A stretch of 64,000 nucleotides of DNA, from contig NZ_AAVU01000005.1 in the NCBI RefSeq assembly GCF_000169095.1, positions 1-64,000 on the forward strand, read 5' to 3'. Source of the stretch: Lyngbya sp. PCC 8106. Lineage in GTDB: Bacteria > Cyanobacteriota > Cyanobacteriia > Cyanobacteriales > Microcoleaceae. Below, piece after piece: positions 44,385 through 53,791 of this stretch; positions within the stretch are counted from its first letter, which is position 1, and the number at the start of each line of letters is the position of its first letter. A model generated the notes under the pieces. It did not search any database. It had not been told where the DNA came from and worked only from the letters and a program-made list of their open reading frames with translations. The position numbers were made by a program, and so were the translations under genes.

Positions 44385-45452
44385 TCAATTCACCCAAACT
44401 TCTGTCCAGGGATGACCCCCAACTTCTACGCCACACTGATCACTTTTAGCCTCTAAAATGACCTCTTTACCCTGTTTTAATTCTAAGCTGACTTCCGCTT
44501 GCATCGTATCTCGACAAAAGAAAATTAATCCATCTTGGGTGGGGGCGCGTAAGGGAGTTCCGGGTTGGTTTGTTGTCGCGGTTAACGTCACTTGAAACTG
44601 TTGATTTTTGGCTTGAACTTGCCATTTTCCCCAAGGTTCAATTTGCCAGGAAACTTGAGAATTCCAAGGAACAAATTCATAAAATTGCCCTTGATAATGA
44701 ATACCAATCATGGCGACAGATTCCATCCAGGTTAATACTCCCCGTCTTCCTCCTCCTGCGGTTAAGGCTAAATCGGGTTCATTTTCAAAACAATTACAAT
44801 TAATCCAAAACCATTTTTGTGGAAACGCCCCACCCCAATTTTTCTCACTATAAGCAGGTGCATGATTAAACTCATAAATTGTATCATTCCACTCGATCCA
44901 ACCTGTGGCTAACCCATGCGCCATTAAAATCTGCCAACCCGGTTCAAAAATCGGCAGAAAAGATAACCATCCGGCTGTAGACTGTTGAGATTGACCTAGA
45001 TTTCCCCATCCATAAATCGGTTGGGTTGAATATTCCCAACGACAGGTTTGTTGAGTTCCAGGATCATGTAAAATACCCTGATGCCAAGTGGTTGTAACTT
45101 GATAACCTTGTTGAATATGATGATTAAAAAGTTGAGGTTCGAGATATCCTGGCGCTGAACTTAAATCCGTTTGACCCCAGTGACCCAATTCTAAGGCTTC
45201 TGGAGATGCCCAAAACGTCTTGACATCGGGAAAGGTTCGACAGAGATAACCATCATCTGGGCCTAAAATTTGCGCCCCACCGCCACTGTGAAGATTTCCA
45301 CCAATGGGGTCTTCGATGGAATACATAAATGCAAAGGTTTGACGGGCCTCAAGTAGGGTAACGCGAAAATACCAACCTTCAAAAAAACGATGTTCACTTC
45401 CATCCCAGTGATAGTGACTGTGGGGAGTTTGCAGAGGGTTTTGTTGAGACAT
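44385..45452 (-). CDS. Tocopherol cyclase
   Basis: The 355-residue protein is of the tocopherol cyclase (VTE1/SXD1-like) family: HYHWDGSEHRFFEGWYFRV at the start, FAFMYSIEDP, HAPAYSEKNWGGAFPQKWFW in the middle and VEVGGHPWTEVW at the end. It closes the chromanol ring of tocopherols in the last or next-to-last step of vitamin E synthesis. It stands alone after the tRNA genes. Length and motifs are as in the Synechocystis protein. Confidence 0.93.
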   Translation of the reverse strand: MSQQNPLQTPHSHYHWDGSEHRFFEGWYFRVTLLEARQTFAFMYSIEDPIGGNLHSGGGAQILGPDDGYLCRTFPDVKTFWASPEALELGHWGQTDLSSAPGYLEPQLFNHHIQQGYQVTTTWHQGILHDPGTQQTCRWEYSTQPIYGWGNLGQSQQSTAGWLSFLPIFEPGWQILMAHGLATGWIEWNDTIYEFNHAPAYSEKNWGGAFPQKWFWINCNCFENEPDLALTAGGGRRGVLTWMESVAMIGIHYQGQFYEFVPWNSQVSWQIEPWGKWQVQAKNQQFQVTLTATTNQPGTPLRAPTQDGLIFFCRDTMQAEVSLELKQGKEVILEAKSDQCGVEVGGHPWTEVWVN

Positions 45453-45602
45453 ACAGATGTGAGGAATCTAACCGATATTAGCTGTTTATTTTTGCGAAGT
45501 TCCGTTACGTTTTATTATAGTCGATTTCATCTATAAATTCAAAAAAAATCCTGTTTGTTCTCAATAAAAATAGTTGTTAACCTAATATTTTATCAAAAAT
45601 TT

Positions 45603-46181
45603 TTACTGCTTTAATAATTGTTTTATTTTCAAACAAATATGATCATATTGAGTGTCTTCCCAAACCGGAATAGAGTTTTGAATAGAAATCGATTCCTTTA
45701 ACTCAATCCAAGATCGACAACCTCCATAACTCGAATCATAGGGAATTTCATAAATCGAGGATAGTTTATAGGGTTTTAACAGGAGTAAAAACAAGGGAGT
45801 TCGGGGTTTAAACTTGACCCGTTCCTGCACAAAATTTTCATTCCAAATTAGAAAAGGCAGTAAATCAGAAATCAACACTTCTGCTTGTGATGTTTCTATT
45901 GCTAAAACATCCGTAATTTCTGCCCAACTGCTAATTTTAATCGTTTGGGGATGCCAAAGTGAGGGAACAGCTTGTACTTGAGACGCATATTCAGGTAAAA
46001 GTAAATTAGGCTTTTGGTGTTCAAAAGTCGGATATAATAAAACCTGTTGATATTCTACAGAAAACTGACCCTTTTGTTCTCGAATTCCCCCTTTTCGCAG
46101 AAGTAAAATCGTGTTCCCTCTCTCTAAAGCATTAACGGCAATATTCCACTCTTTTAACGCTTGTTTGATTTTAACTTCCAT
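45603..46181 (-). CDS. DUF1802 family protein
   Basis: The 192-residue soluble protein has the DUF1802 pattern, starting with ALKEWNIAVNALERGNTILLLRKGGIRE (about 8-35) and YPTFEHQKP. The role is unknown. It is divergent from the aldo/keto reductase gene, with a 74-bp shared promoter region. Confidence 0.78.
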   Translation of the reverse strand: MEVKIKQALKEWNIAVNALERGNTILLLRKGGIREQKGQFSVEYQQVLLYPTFEHQKPNLLLPEYASQVQAVPSLWHPQTIKISSWAEITDVLAIETSQAEVLISDLLPFLIWNENFVQERVKFKPRTPLFLLLLKPYKLSSIYEIPYDSSYGGCRSWIELKESISIQNSIPVWEDTQYDHICLKIKQLLKQ

Positions 46182-46255
46182 AAGATAGACACAGAATTAG
46201 CAATTTGTCCTTACAATAATAGAATCAGCACTATTGAATCAGTTAGGAGTCTACC

Positions 46256-47218
46256 ATGAAACAGCGATCTCTGGGTACATCTAATCTTTCAATTACCCCG
46301 ATCATTATGGGAACTTGGCAAGCGGGAAAACGAGGTTGGGCGGGGATAAAGGATGAAGAAACGAGCAAAGCAATTCGGGCAGCATTTGAAGCGGGAATAA
46401 CGACAGTAGACACCGCAGAAATTTATGGGGATGGTCATTCAGAACAAATCGTCGCTAAAGCATTATCCGATGTTCGAGATCAAGTCATTTACGCCACAAA
46501 AGTTTTCCCCAACCATCTCAAGTATAATCAAGTAATCGAAGCTTGCGATCGCTCTTTAAAAAATCTAGAGACAGACTACATTGATCTGTATCAAATTCAT
46601 TGGCCGTCTGGGAATTTTAAAAGCGAATTTGTTCCGATTGAAGAAACAATGAAAGCCTTGAATAAACTCAAAGAACAAGGTAAAATTCTCACGATTGGAG
46701 TGTCTAACTTTTCTTTAGAGCAATTGGTAGAAGCCTCTCAGTATGGTCGAATTGACAGTTTACAGCCGCCCTATTCTTTGTTTTGGCGTAAAGTCGAAAA
46801 AGATCTTCAACCCTATTGCGTCGAAAATAACATTTCAATTCTGTCCTATTCTTCTTTAGCCCAAGGATTCTTAACGGGGAAATTCGGCCCGGATCATCAA
46901 TTTGCAGAAGGCGATCATCGATCTTCTAATAAGTTATTTGCGGATCAAGAGAACTACGCCCGAGTTCAAACTGCATTAGAAAAATTGCGTCTGATTGCAG
47001 ACCGAAATCAATGCACATTAGCCCAGTTATCTCTGGCTTGGTTAATTGCTCAACCTCAAACCAGTGCGATTGTGGGGGCGCGTCACGAGGAACAATCTCA
47101 ACAAAATGCCAAAGCAGGGACAATCAAACTCTCAGAGCGTGATTTAGAAGAAATTGACCATATTGGACGGATTGTAACTGATCCATTGGATGATGATCTG
47201 ATGATGTGGAATTTCTAG
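46256..47218 (+). CDS. Aldo/keto reductase
   Basis: The 320-residue NADPH-dependent oxidoreductase shows the AKR tetrad: Asp and Tyr in TVDTAEIYGDGHSE, Lys in IYATKVFP and His in YQIHWP; IGVSNFS and AIVGARHEEQ follow. It resembles the general stress AKR group (YhdN/IolS-like). A GGAG ribosome-binding site lies 8 nt before the ATG. The physiological aldehyde or ketone is unknown. Confidence 0.9.
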   Translation: MKQRSLGTSNLSITPIIMGTWQAGKRGWAGIKDEETSKAIRAAFEAGITTVDTAEIYGDGHSEQIVAKALSDVRDQVIYATKVFPNHLKYNQVIEACDRSLKNLETDYIDLYQIHWPSGNFKSEFVPIEETMKALNKLKEQGKILTIGVSNFSLEQLVEASQYGRIDSLQPPYSLFWRKVEKDLQPYCVENNISILSYSSLAQGFLTGKFGPDHQFAEGDHRSSNKLFADQENYARVQTALEKLRLIADRNQCTLAQLSLAWLIAQPQTSAIVGARHEEQSQQNAKAGTIKLSERDLEEIDHIGRIVTDPLDDDLMMWNF

Positions 47219-47291
47219 AATTTCAGGAGTATTTTGGGGGGGTTAAAAGTCGGGAGATGGGGAAAAAGAAAAGCACTTTTTCTCCTAAATT

Positions 47292-47954
47292 TCACAACAA
47301 TCCTCGATAACGAATAAAAATCAAAATTGCCGCCCATGATCCTAAAGCCACTTTAATCGCTACCAGGATGTTCAGCAAGGGAATGACTCCACCACTAATC
47401 AGTGAACCTAATTGTCCGTGTGGTAGTTCAACTCCGGTTAGCGTGATCACAGCCAGGAGAATAAAAACCAAAACCGAAACCTTTTCCCAGGTCGCGGCTT
47501 GCCAACGTTGGTAGATATCCTGCATCCACTGATATGATGAGGTAATAGCCACCAATCCGATCGCGGTTCCTCCAGCAACACCCGCAGCAAAACCCCCACC
47601 TGGACTCAAATGTCCGCGAATTGCCAGTTCAATACTGACTAATGCGGCAATTGTAGCGCCCAGACGAGCTAAAACAATCGAGGGTTGATCATTAAACTGA
47701 TAGATTGTGCAAGATGGGCTTTCATTCGCCAGCAGATATTTAGCCCCCATAATTGCGATCGAAAAGACCACAACTTCAAAGATTGTGTCATACAAACGAT
47801 TTCTAAAGATAATACCCGAAACGGCATTCGGAACCCCACTATCTTGTACAACTAATTCGAGAATTGACGGATCAGATAACTCCAGTTCAGGGTTCGGTAG
47901 AACTAGCATTTTAATATAGAGTGCGATCCCGGCGATAACATAAACCCATTTCAT
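47292..47954 (-). CDS. MnhB-like Na+/H+ antiporter subunit B
   Basis: The 220-residue membrane protein has six or so helices. The C-terminal part holds the MnhB signature RGHLSPGGGFAAGVAGGTAIGL (about 109-130). MnhB normally works in a six- or seven-subunit Mrp complex or in an NDH-related module, yet no other mrp gene is within the window. It may join a complex encoded elsewhere. Its first 85 residues look like the N-terminal half of cyanobacterial MnhB-like proteins. Confidence 0.78.
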   Translation of the reverse strand: MKWVYVIAGIALYIKMLVLPNPELELSDPSILELVVQDSGVPNAVSGIIFRNRLYDTIFEVVVFSIAIMGAKYLLANESPSCTIYQFNDQPSIVLARLGATIAALVSIELAIRGHLSPGGGFAAGVAGGTAIGLVAITSSYQWMQDIYQRWQAATWEKVSVLVFILLAVITLTGVELPHGQLGSLISGGVIPLLNILVAIKVALGSWAAILIFIRYRGLL

Positions 47955-48043
47955 AGAAACCTCTTTTTAATTGGAAAACAAAGTAAAGTCTTTAGGCTGG
48001 AGTCCGTCTACACAATCTTAGTCTTTCGCTGTGTCGAGGAGTA

Positions 48044-48613
48044 TTAATTTAATTCTCGTCTCCCTTCCAATGCGCGGGCGAGGGTGATCTCATCAGCATA
48101 TTCTAAATCTCCACCCATCGGTAAACCAAACGCAATGCGGGTGACGCGCGTAAAAGGTTTGATTAGCTGTCCCAGATACAAAGTAGTCGTTTCCCCTTCC
48201 ACACTCGGACTAATGGCAATAATCACTTCTTTGACCTGATTTTGACTGACTCGCCGCACTAGAGGTTCAATGGTTAATTGTTCTGGGCCAATGCCATCCA
48301 TCGGGGAAATGACACCCCCTAAGACATGATATTTTCCTCGATATTCTCGGGTTTTTTCAATAGCTATCACATCCCGAGAATCACTCACAACACAAATAGT
48401 CTCATTATCTCGCTGCGGATGGCGACAAATATCACAAATCGGTTCAGCCGATAAGTGAAAACACACTTTACATAAGCCCACCTGTTTCTTCGCATCTAAC
48501 AAAGCTTGGGCAAGGGCTTCAACTTCTGTCTCTGAACGTTTAATAATATACATCGCCAAACGTTGAGCAGTTTTGGGGCCAACTCCCGGAAGGCGTTGCA
48601 ATTGTTCGATCAA
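48044..48613 (-). CDS. recR: Recombination protein RecR
   Basis: The product (at least 189 residues) has the helix-hairpin-helix LQRLPGVGPKTAQRLAMYI, the four-cysteine zinc finger CKVCFHLSAEPICDIC, the Toprim domain with VVSDSRDVIAIEKT and the C-terminal Walker-like segment. With RecF/RecO it loads RecA at gaps. The frame runs further upstream (TVYTRPLAR...), matching the usual N-terminus, but no ATG or GTG is there: the conserved first Met position is ACG (48640) after a GGAGG. The TTG at 48613 is the first conventional start. Confidence 0.9.
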   Translation of the reverse strand: MIEQLQRLPGVGPKTAQRLAMYIIKRSETEVEALAQALLDAKKQVGLCKVCFHLSAEPICDICRHPQRDNETICVVSDSRDVIAIEKTREYRGKYHVLGGVISPMDGIGPEQLTIEPLVRRVSQNQVKEVIIAISPSVEGETTTLYLGQLIKPFTRVTRIAFGLPMGGDLEYADEITLARALEGRRELN

Positions 48614-48712
48614 ACGGGCAAGGGGACGAGTATAAACCGTTGGACTACCTCCAAGACTGAAAATTCTATTCTAAGATTGTAACTATTTTAGAACTGATAT
48701 TCCCCACTTCCT

Positions 48713-50052
48713 ATGAATCTCAAAAGGCAAACGATTGTTGCTTTTGTTTCCCCCGCAATTCCCCTGGCTGCACTGGGTTTGCCGATGGTGGTCTACCTTC
48801 CACCCTTTTATGCAGAAGAAATGGGACTCGGTTTGTCTCTAGTGGGTACAGTTTTTATGATTACTCGCTTCTGGGATGTTTTCACCGATCCGGTTCTCGG
48901 AATTCTCAGCGATAAAGTCACAACCCCGTTAGGAAGGCGACGTCATTGGATCATTATCTCCGTTCCCATTTTAATGATCTGTGTTTTCAAGATCTTTATC
49001 CCTCAACCGGGTGTTGGTGGAACTTATCTCCTGGTTTGGATGATACTGCTGTATGTTGGTTGGACTTTATTGAGTATTTCCCATATGTCTTGGGGGGCTG
49101 AACTCTCCTCAGACTATTATGAGCGATCGCGGGTGCAAGGGTGGCGGGAGTTTGCCCTAATTTTTGGGATGTTGGCTGTTTTGATCTTGCCTGCAATGAT
49201 TGAACACCTCTCCAATGGAGGTGCTTCTCAGCAGGTTGCTGCGATGGGTTGGTTTGTGATCATACTTTTGCCCATTACTGTGGCGATCGCTGTTTCTCTG
49301 GTGTCTGAACGTCCGATCCCGAAGTCGTCTCCGATTTGTTGGAAACAGGCAACTGTTCTGCTGTTTAAAAATAAGCTACTGAGACGGGTTCTTTTAGCTG
49401 ATTTATGTACAGGAATTGCCCCTGGAATCACCGGAGCGCTCTATATTTTCTTTGTGGATTCTGTGATGGATCTCGGTAAATGGTCAAGCTTAATGTTGTT
49501 GATCTATTTTATTGCCAGCTTTTGTGGGATACCTTTTTGGATTCGTTTAAGCTATCGTCTAGAAAAACACCAAACATTTACCATTGCGATGTTTATATCT
49601 CAGTTACACTTTTGGTAATCCTATTGATTGAACCGGGCAATATTTGGTTTTACGGTTTCTGCAATATTCTATTTGGATTAGCATCGGGTGCCGGAGCTTT
49701 TCTATTACGCTCAATTATGGCAGATGTAACGGATCAGGATTATCTCGAATCAGGGACACAACGCACAGGCCTCTACTATTCTATGCTGACCATGACAAAC
49801 AAAATTGGTTACGCGGTTGCTGTGGGTGTTATTTATCCGATACTCGACTGGATTGGTTTTGTTCCTGGCGGAGTGAATACCCCTGAGACGATCGCAACTC
49901 TCAAATATATATTCGTTTTTACTCCAATTCCCATCTGGCTTTTAGCAGCAATAATCATGTGGAACTTTCCTTTAGATAGCAAGAAGCAAGAACATCTCCG
50001 TCGTCTCCTCGATGAACGAGAGGAGTTGTTATCGCAAGAGTCAGAGGTTTGA
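48713..50052 (+). pseudogene. Frameshifted GPH-family sugar/cation symporter
   Basis: Two overlapping frames together make one MFS transporter of the glycoside-pentoside-hexuronide:cation type. The first frame (48713-49618) gives about eight helices with the RxGRRR loop after helix 2 (TPLGRRRHW); the second continues from SVTLLVILLIEPGN to the end at 50052. The switch of frame is near 49585-49605, and a single-base indel explains it. Either the gene is broken or the sequence has an error. The rest of both frames is undisturbed. Confidence 0.8.
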
Positions 50053-50109
50053 AATTAAACTCGAACTTCACTGAGGTTTGACAGAATTTATCTTTCCTAA
50101 TTGACTTCA

Positions 50110-50150
50110 AAACCCGGCTTCTTAAATATTTATAAACCGGGTTTATTTTT
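50110..50150. terminator. Bidirectional terminator
   Basis: AAACCCGG pairs with CCGGGTTT around a 19-nt AT-rich loop, followed by ATTTTT on the plus strand. It separates the convergent symporter and protease genes. Confidence 0.7.
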
Positions 50151-50169
50151 AAATCAAATCATGGAGGAT

Positions 50170-51408
50170 TTATCGTAAGGCTGCGTCTCTTAGTTCAGCC
50201 GGACGTACAGAAATTTGTTGAGTTTGTTCGCCTCGTTGTACCTTAATATTTAAGGGTTGATTGACCCGACTGAGTTCTACTTTCTGTTGGAGTTGATCGG
50301 CTGTTGTAATCGTTTCGTCGTCAATTTGAGTAATCACATCACCGCGACGTATACCGGAACTCGCTGCTGGACTATCAGGAATAATTTCAACGACTAATAC
50401 GCCTTTGATTTCTGGAACTAATAAAGGTGAATTAGGATTGCGATTAAACTCTTTGGCAATATCTGGTGTCAGCGTCACCATCCGCACCCCAATATAAGGA
50501 TGAGAAATTTGCTCACCTCGGGCTAATTTGTCTTGAATAGATTTAGCTTTATCGATAGGAATTGCAAATCCAATCCCTTGACCATCTGCCCGAATTGCGG
50601 TATTAATGCCAATCACTTCGCCTTGATTATTTAATAACGGCCCGCCCGAATTTCCAGGGTTAATTGCCGCATCAGTTTGAATAAAATCTAAGCGTTTGTC
50701 GGGAATACCTACTTGAGAACTCGGACGATTTAAAGTGCTAACAATTCCTAAAGTTACAGTGTTATCTAATCCTAAAGGATTTCCCACTGCAATCGCCCAA
50801 TCTCCAACTTGAACTTCGTCAGAATTTCCTAAAGGAGCAACGGGTAAATTATTTCCATTAATTTTAACAACAGCTAAATCTGAGGGTTCATCAACACCTC
50901 GAACCTCGCCTTGAAATTCTCGTCCGTCTTTGAGAATAACAGTTACTTTATCAGCACCTTTGACCACATGAGCATTTGTTAAAATAATGCCGTTGCTGTC
51001 AACAATAAATCCTGATCCTTGTCCCCGTTGTTGATATTCTTGCGGGTTTTGAGGGGCAAAGTCTTCACCAAAAAAGCGACGAAAAAACGGATCATCAAAG
51101 AAAGGATCAAAGTTGCGTGTTACCGTGCGTTCAGTATCGAGTCGGACAACCGCTGGCCCCACTTTGTTAACCGCAGCAGTCACAAAGTTACTAACGGCGG
51201 GATTTGTTGGGGAAATAGCAACAGTTTGGGGTTGAGGTTGAACCGCGACAACTTCTGTGACAGAACTACTATTTGCATTAGCAGGAGGTAGCACCAAAGC
51301 GGGAAATACACGCAAGGAGAGTAGGGTTAAACCTACACTTAAAAGAATTGTCAAAACATAGCTACTAATCTGAGAGACTGAAAAACGGGGTTGTTCATAG
51401 GATGGCAT
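50170..51408 (-). CDS. HtrA/Deg-type serine protease
   Basis: The 412-residue protease has an N-terminal membrane anchor or signal (about 17-40), a trypsin-like domain with His in LTNAHVV, Asp in DEPSDLAVVKI and Ser in NPGNSGGPLL, and a single C-terminal PDZ domain (about 305-400). It corresponds to the HhoA/HhoB/HtrA set of cyanobacteria; which of the three cannot be settled. It degrades damaged proteins in the periplasm or lumen. The stress genes dnaJ, hsp20 and hrcA lie nearby. Confidence 0.92.
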   Translation of the reverse strand: MPSYEQPRFSVSQISSYVLTILLSVGLTLLSLRVFPALVLPPANANSSSVTEVVAVQPQPQTVAISPTNPAVSNFVTAAVNKVGPAVVRLDTERTVTRNFDPFFDDPFFRRFFGEDFAPQNPQEYQQRGQGSGFIVDSNGIILTNAHVVKGADKVTVILKDGREFQGEVRGVDEPSDLAVVKINGNNLPVAPLGNSDEVQVGDWAIAVGNPLGLDNTVTLGIVSTLNRPSSQVGIPDKRLDFIQTDAAINPGNSGGPLLNNQGEVIGINTAIRADGQGIGFAIPIDKAKSIQDKLARGEQISHPYIGVRMVTLTPDIAKEFNRNPNSPLLVPEIKGVLVVEIIPDSPAASSGIRRGDVITQIDDETITTADQLQQKVELSRVNQPLNIKVQRGEQTQQISVRPAELRDAALR

Positions 51409-51511
51409 AAATTCCTCCTTTTTTGTTTCAAATCAATGGATTAATTTTATCTTTTTTTATTTTAACTTATTTGGGGTTTTTATTTCATTTGCTGACTATG
51501 ATTTTACTATT

Positions 51512-52501
51512 CTAAAGCTGCATATTTCCGAAATTGGATCGAGGATTGAATTGACTGATTTGGCTGATATTTTGGTAAAGTTCATGTTCTTGAGGACTCA
51601 TGTTCTTAGGCGTGACAACTTTTAGTTTAATGATCTGATCACTGCGTCCTCCTTTGGGATTAATCCAACCCTTTCCTCGCAGTCGCAAAGATTGACCCGA
51701 ATCAATTCCGGCGGGAATTTTTACCGTTACCATACCATCAGGCGTAAGAACTTGAATTTGAACCCCTAAAATCGCCTCATCGGGACGAATTGGAACTTCA
51801 CAAACGATGTTATCACCGTCAAATTGAAAGAAAGGATGGGGCTGTAAATTCACGACTAAATATAAATCACCTCGTTGTTGATTTGAGGGATTAACTCCTC
51901 CTTTTCCTTTGACGCGAATTCGAGTTCCAGGTTTCACCCCGGCAGGAATTCGGACTTTAATTGTCTCATCATCTAGTTTAAATTGTTTTTCAACTCCCTT
52001 AAAAGCTTCGGAAAAGGTTAAAGTAATTGAAGCTTCAAAATCCCGTTGAGAAACGCCTCCATAACCTCCTCCTCCAAACAAATCCCCAAACGGATCATTG
52101 GGTCTAGAAGAACCCGGAGGTGAAGATGTACGATAGCTGTAAGTTCCTCTAGAACCCCCGCCAGCCCCGCCAAAACGTCCGAGTAATTCGTTAATAAAGT
52201 CGTCAAAGTTACTATACTGACCGAAGTCGAAATCAAAACCTCCTCCGGGTACACCGCCTTGTCCAGATTGTCTCCAATATTGACCAAATTGATCATATTT
52301 TTTCCGTTTCTCGGGGTCAGATAAAACTTCGTTGGCTTCGTTAATATCTTTAAAACGGAGTTCGGCTTCTGTATTTCCGGGATTTAAGTCTGGATGATAT
52401 TGGCGAGCCAGACGACGATAGGCTTTCTTAATCTCATCGGCGCTAGCATTTTTATTAATTCCCAGAACGGCATAATAATCTTTAAAGTCAGTTTTAGGCA
52501 T
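51512..52501 (-). CDS. DnaJ-like co-chaperone (CbpA type)
   Basis: The 329-residue protein has a J domain (about 5-70) with the HPD in RQYHPDLNPG, a Gly/Phe-rich linker (about 80-150) and the two C-terminal substrate-binding domains (about 155-310). The cysteine-rich zinc domain of classical DnaJ is absent, so it is the CbpA-type. A ribosome-binding site (AGGAGGA) precedes the ATG. Confidence 0.9.
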   Translation of the reverse strand: MPKTDFKDYYAVLGINKNASADEIKKAYRRLARQYHPDLNPGNTEAELRFKDINEANEVLSDPEKRKKYDQFGQYWRQSGQGGVPGGGFDFDFGQYSNFDDFINELLGRFGGAGGGSRGTYSYRTSSPPGSSRPNDPFGDLFGGGGYGGVSQRDFEASITLTFSEAFKGVEKQFKLDDETIKVRIPAGVKPGTRIRVKGKGGVNPSNQQRGDLYLVVNLQPHPFFQFDGDNIVCEVPIRPDEAILGVQIQVLTPDGMVTVKIPAGIDSGQSLRLRGKGWINPKGGRSDQIIKLKVVTPKNMSPQEHELYQNISQISQFNPRSNFGNMQL

Positions 52502-52701
52502 TCATATTCCTCCTGATTTTATCTAAGATAACAGAATTGGGAACTGGGTTGAGAAAATGACTTTCTGCTTCCCCGTTCCCTTGTGGAAAATTATAGTTTA
52601 TGCTCTGTGTTCAATCTTTGAGCAATCACTTCCGGATGGATCTAGAAGGATTTAAACCTGGGTAAGTTTAACAGTCTTCACCCAATTATAGCCGTTTTCA
52701 A

Positions 52702-53142
52702 TTATCCCAGAGACACTTTAACAACTTTATTTTTTTCTTCTTCGGCTTTGGGTAAGGTGAGTGTTAAAATTCCGTTTTTGTAATCTGCTTTGATGTCGGT
52801 ATTTTGAATGCGAACCGGAAGGGGAATAATCCGACGGAATTTTCCATAACGAAATTCTGTGCGAGTCATGCCTTTGTTTTCAGTTTTGATCTCAGATTTC
52901 CGTTCGCCACTAATTGCAACGGCTTCAGTTGACGCTTGAATATCTATGTCTTCGGCTGCGACTCCCGGAACTTCTAATTTCAAATGAACAGCATCCGATG
53001 TTTCGTTAATTTCAGCAAGTGGAACAAAGTTTTCTCGGGTTTGATCGACTGAAGTTTCGTTTGTAAAACTATCAAATAAACGGTTCATTTCTCGTTGTAA
53101 GCTATCAATTTCTCGTAATGGTTCCCAACGCATTAAAGGCAT
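52702..53142 (-). CDS. Small heat shock protein, Hsp20 family
   Basis: The 146-residue protein has the alpha-crystallin domain (about 40-135) with the closing GILTLTLPKAEE motif and the N-terminal MPLMRWEPLREIDSLQREMN typical of HspA. The start at 53142 follows GAGGAGGT by 8 nt, so an upstream alternative is rejected. It binds unfolded proteins and, in cyanobacteria, thylakoid membranes. No CIRCE element is visible upstream. Confidence 0.92.
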   Translation of the reverse strand: MPLMRWEPLREIDSLQREMNRLFDSFTNETSVDQTRENFVPLAEINETSDAVHLKLEVPGVAAEDIDIQASTEAVAISGERKSEIKTENKGMTRTEFRYGKFRRIIPLPVRIQNTDIKADYKNGILTLTLPKAEEEKNKVVKVSLG

Positions 53143-53377
53143 AGCTGTTACCTCCTCGTTAAATTTGATCAACTTCTAGACTGAGGGTTAATCATTACCC
53201 TATACAACTTAAGAATAGTGAATTTAGCTTGAATTGGGGATTCGGTTTTAACGACTCTCTAACTCGCAATAACCCGACTTTGAGTTGAGATATTTCCGGT
53301 GTTTAACCGTCCTGATCAGTTCGGTAAACCTCACTTGAGTTATAGTATGAGAGTCATGAATGAATGTTTAAGATCTG

Positions 53378-53791
53378 ATGATCAACGCTTTACCGATACG
53401 CTTAAAACCCAACCAGGATCTCAAACTTAGTTTGCAAGAAATCGCCATAACTCATCGAATTCAAGCCGGATTTATTTTAACAGGTGTGGGCAGTCTTAAA
53501 CAAGCAACTCTACGGTTTGCGGGTCAAGAAACGAGTCAGTGCTTGTCGGGACGGTTTGAAATTATTTCTTTAGTCGGAACGCTATCAATAGAGGGGATTC
53601 ATCTTCATATTGCGATCGCAGATGCTCAAGGAAAAACTATCGGCGGACACCTACAAACTGGCTGTATTATTTATACAACGGCTGAGATTGTGATTGGCAC
53701 AATTGAGGGGTATATTTTTCAACGCACTCCCGATGCTGAAACGGGATATTTAGAGCTAGAAATTAACAGGCTTCTAACTAATTTTGAGTGA
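53378..53791 (+). CDS. PPC/DUF296 domain protein
   Basis: The 137-residue protein is a single PPC (DUF296) domain: LRLKPNQDLKLSLQEIA, AGFILTGVGSLKQATLRFA, ISLVGTLS, HLHIAIADAQGKTIGGHLQTG. In plants this domain is part of AT-hook proteins; the bacterial ones form trimers with a conserved metal/ligand pocket (the HLHIA and GGHL histidines). Function is unknown. It overlaps the convergent hrcA by 14 bp. Confidence 0.85.
   Translation: MINALPIRLKPNQDLKLSLQEIAITHRIQAGFILTGVGSLKQATLRFAGQETSQCLSGRFEIISLVGTLSIEGIHLHIAIADAQGKTIGGHLQTGCIIYTTAEIVIGTIEGYIFQRTPDAETGYLELEINRLLTNFE

Noticed and set aside
52702..53377. A CIRCE operator for hsp20 or hrcA
   Set aside because: No inverted repeat close to TTAGCACTC-N9-GAGTGCTAA could be found upstream of either gene.
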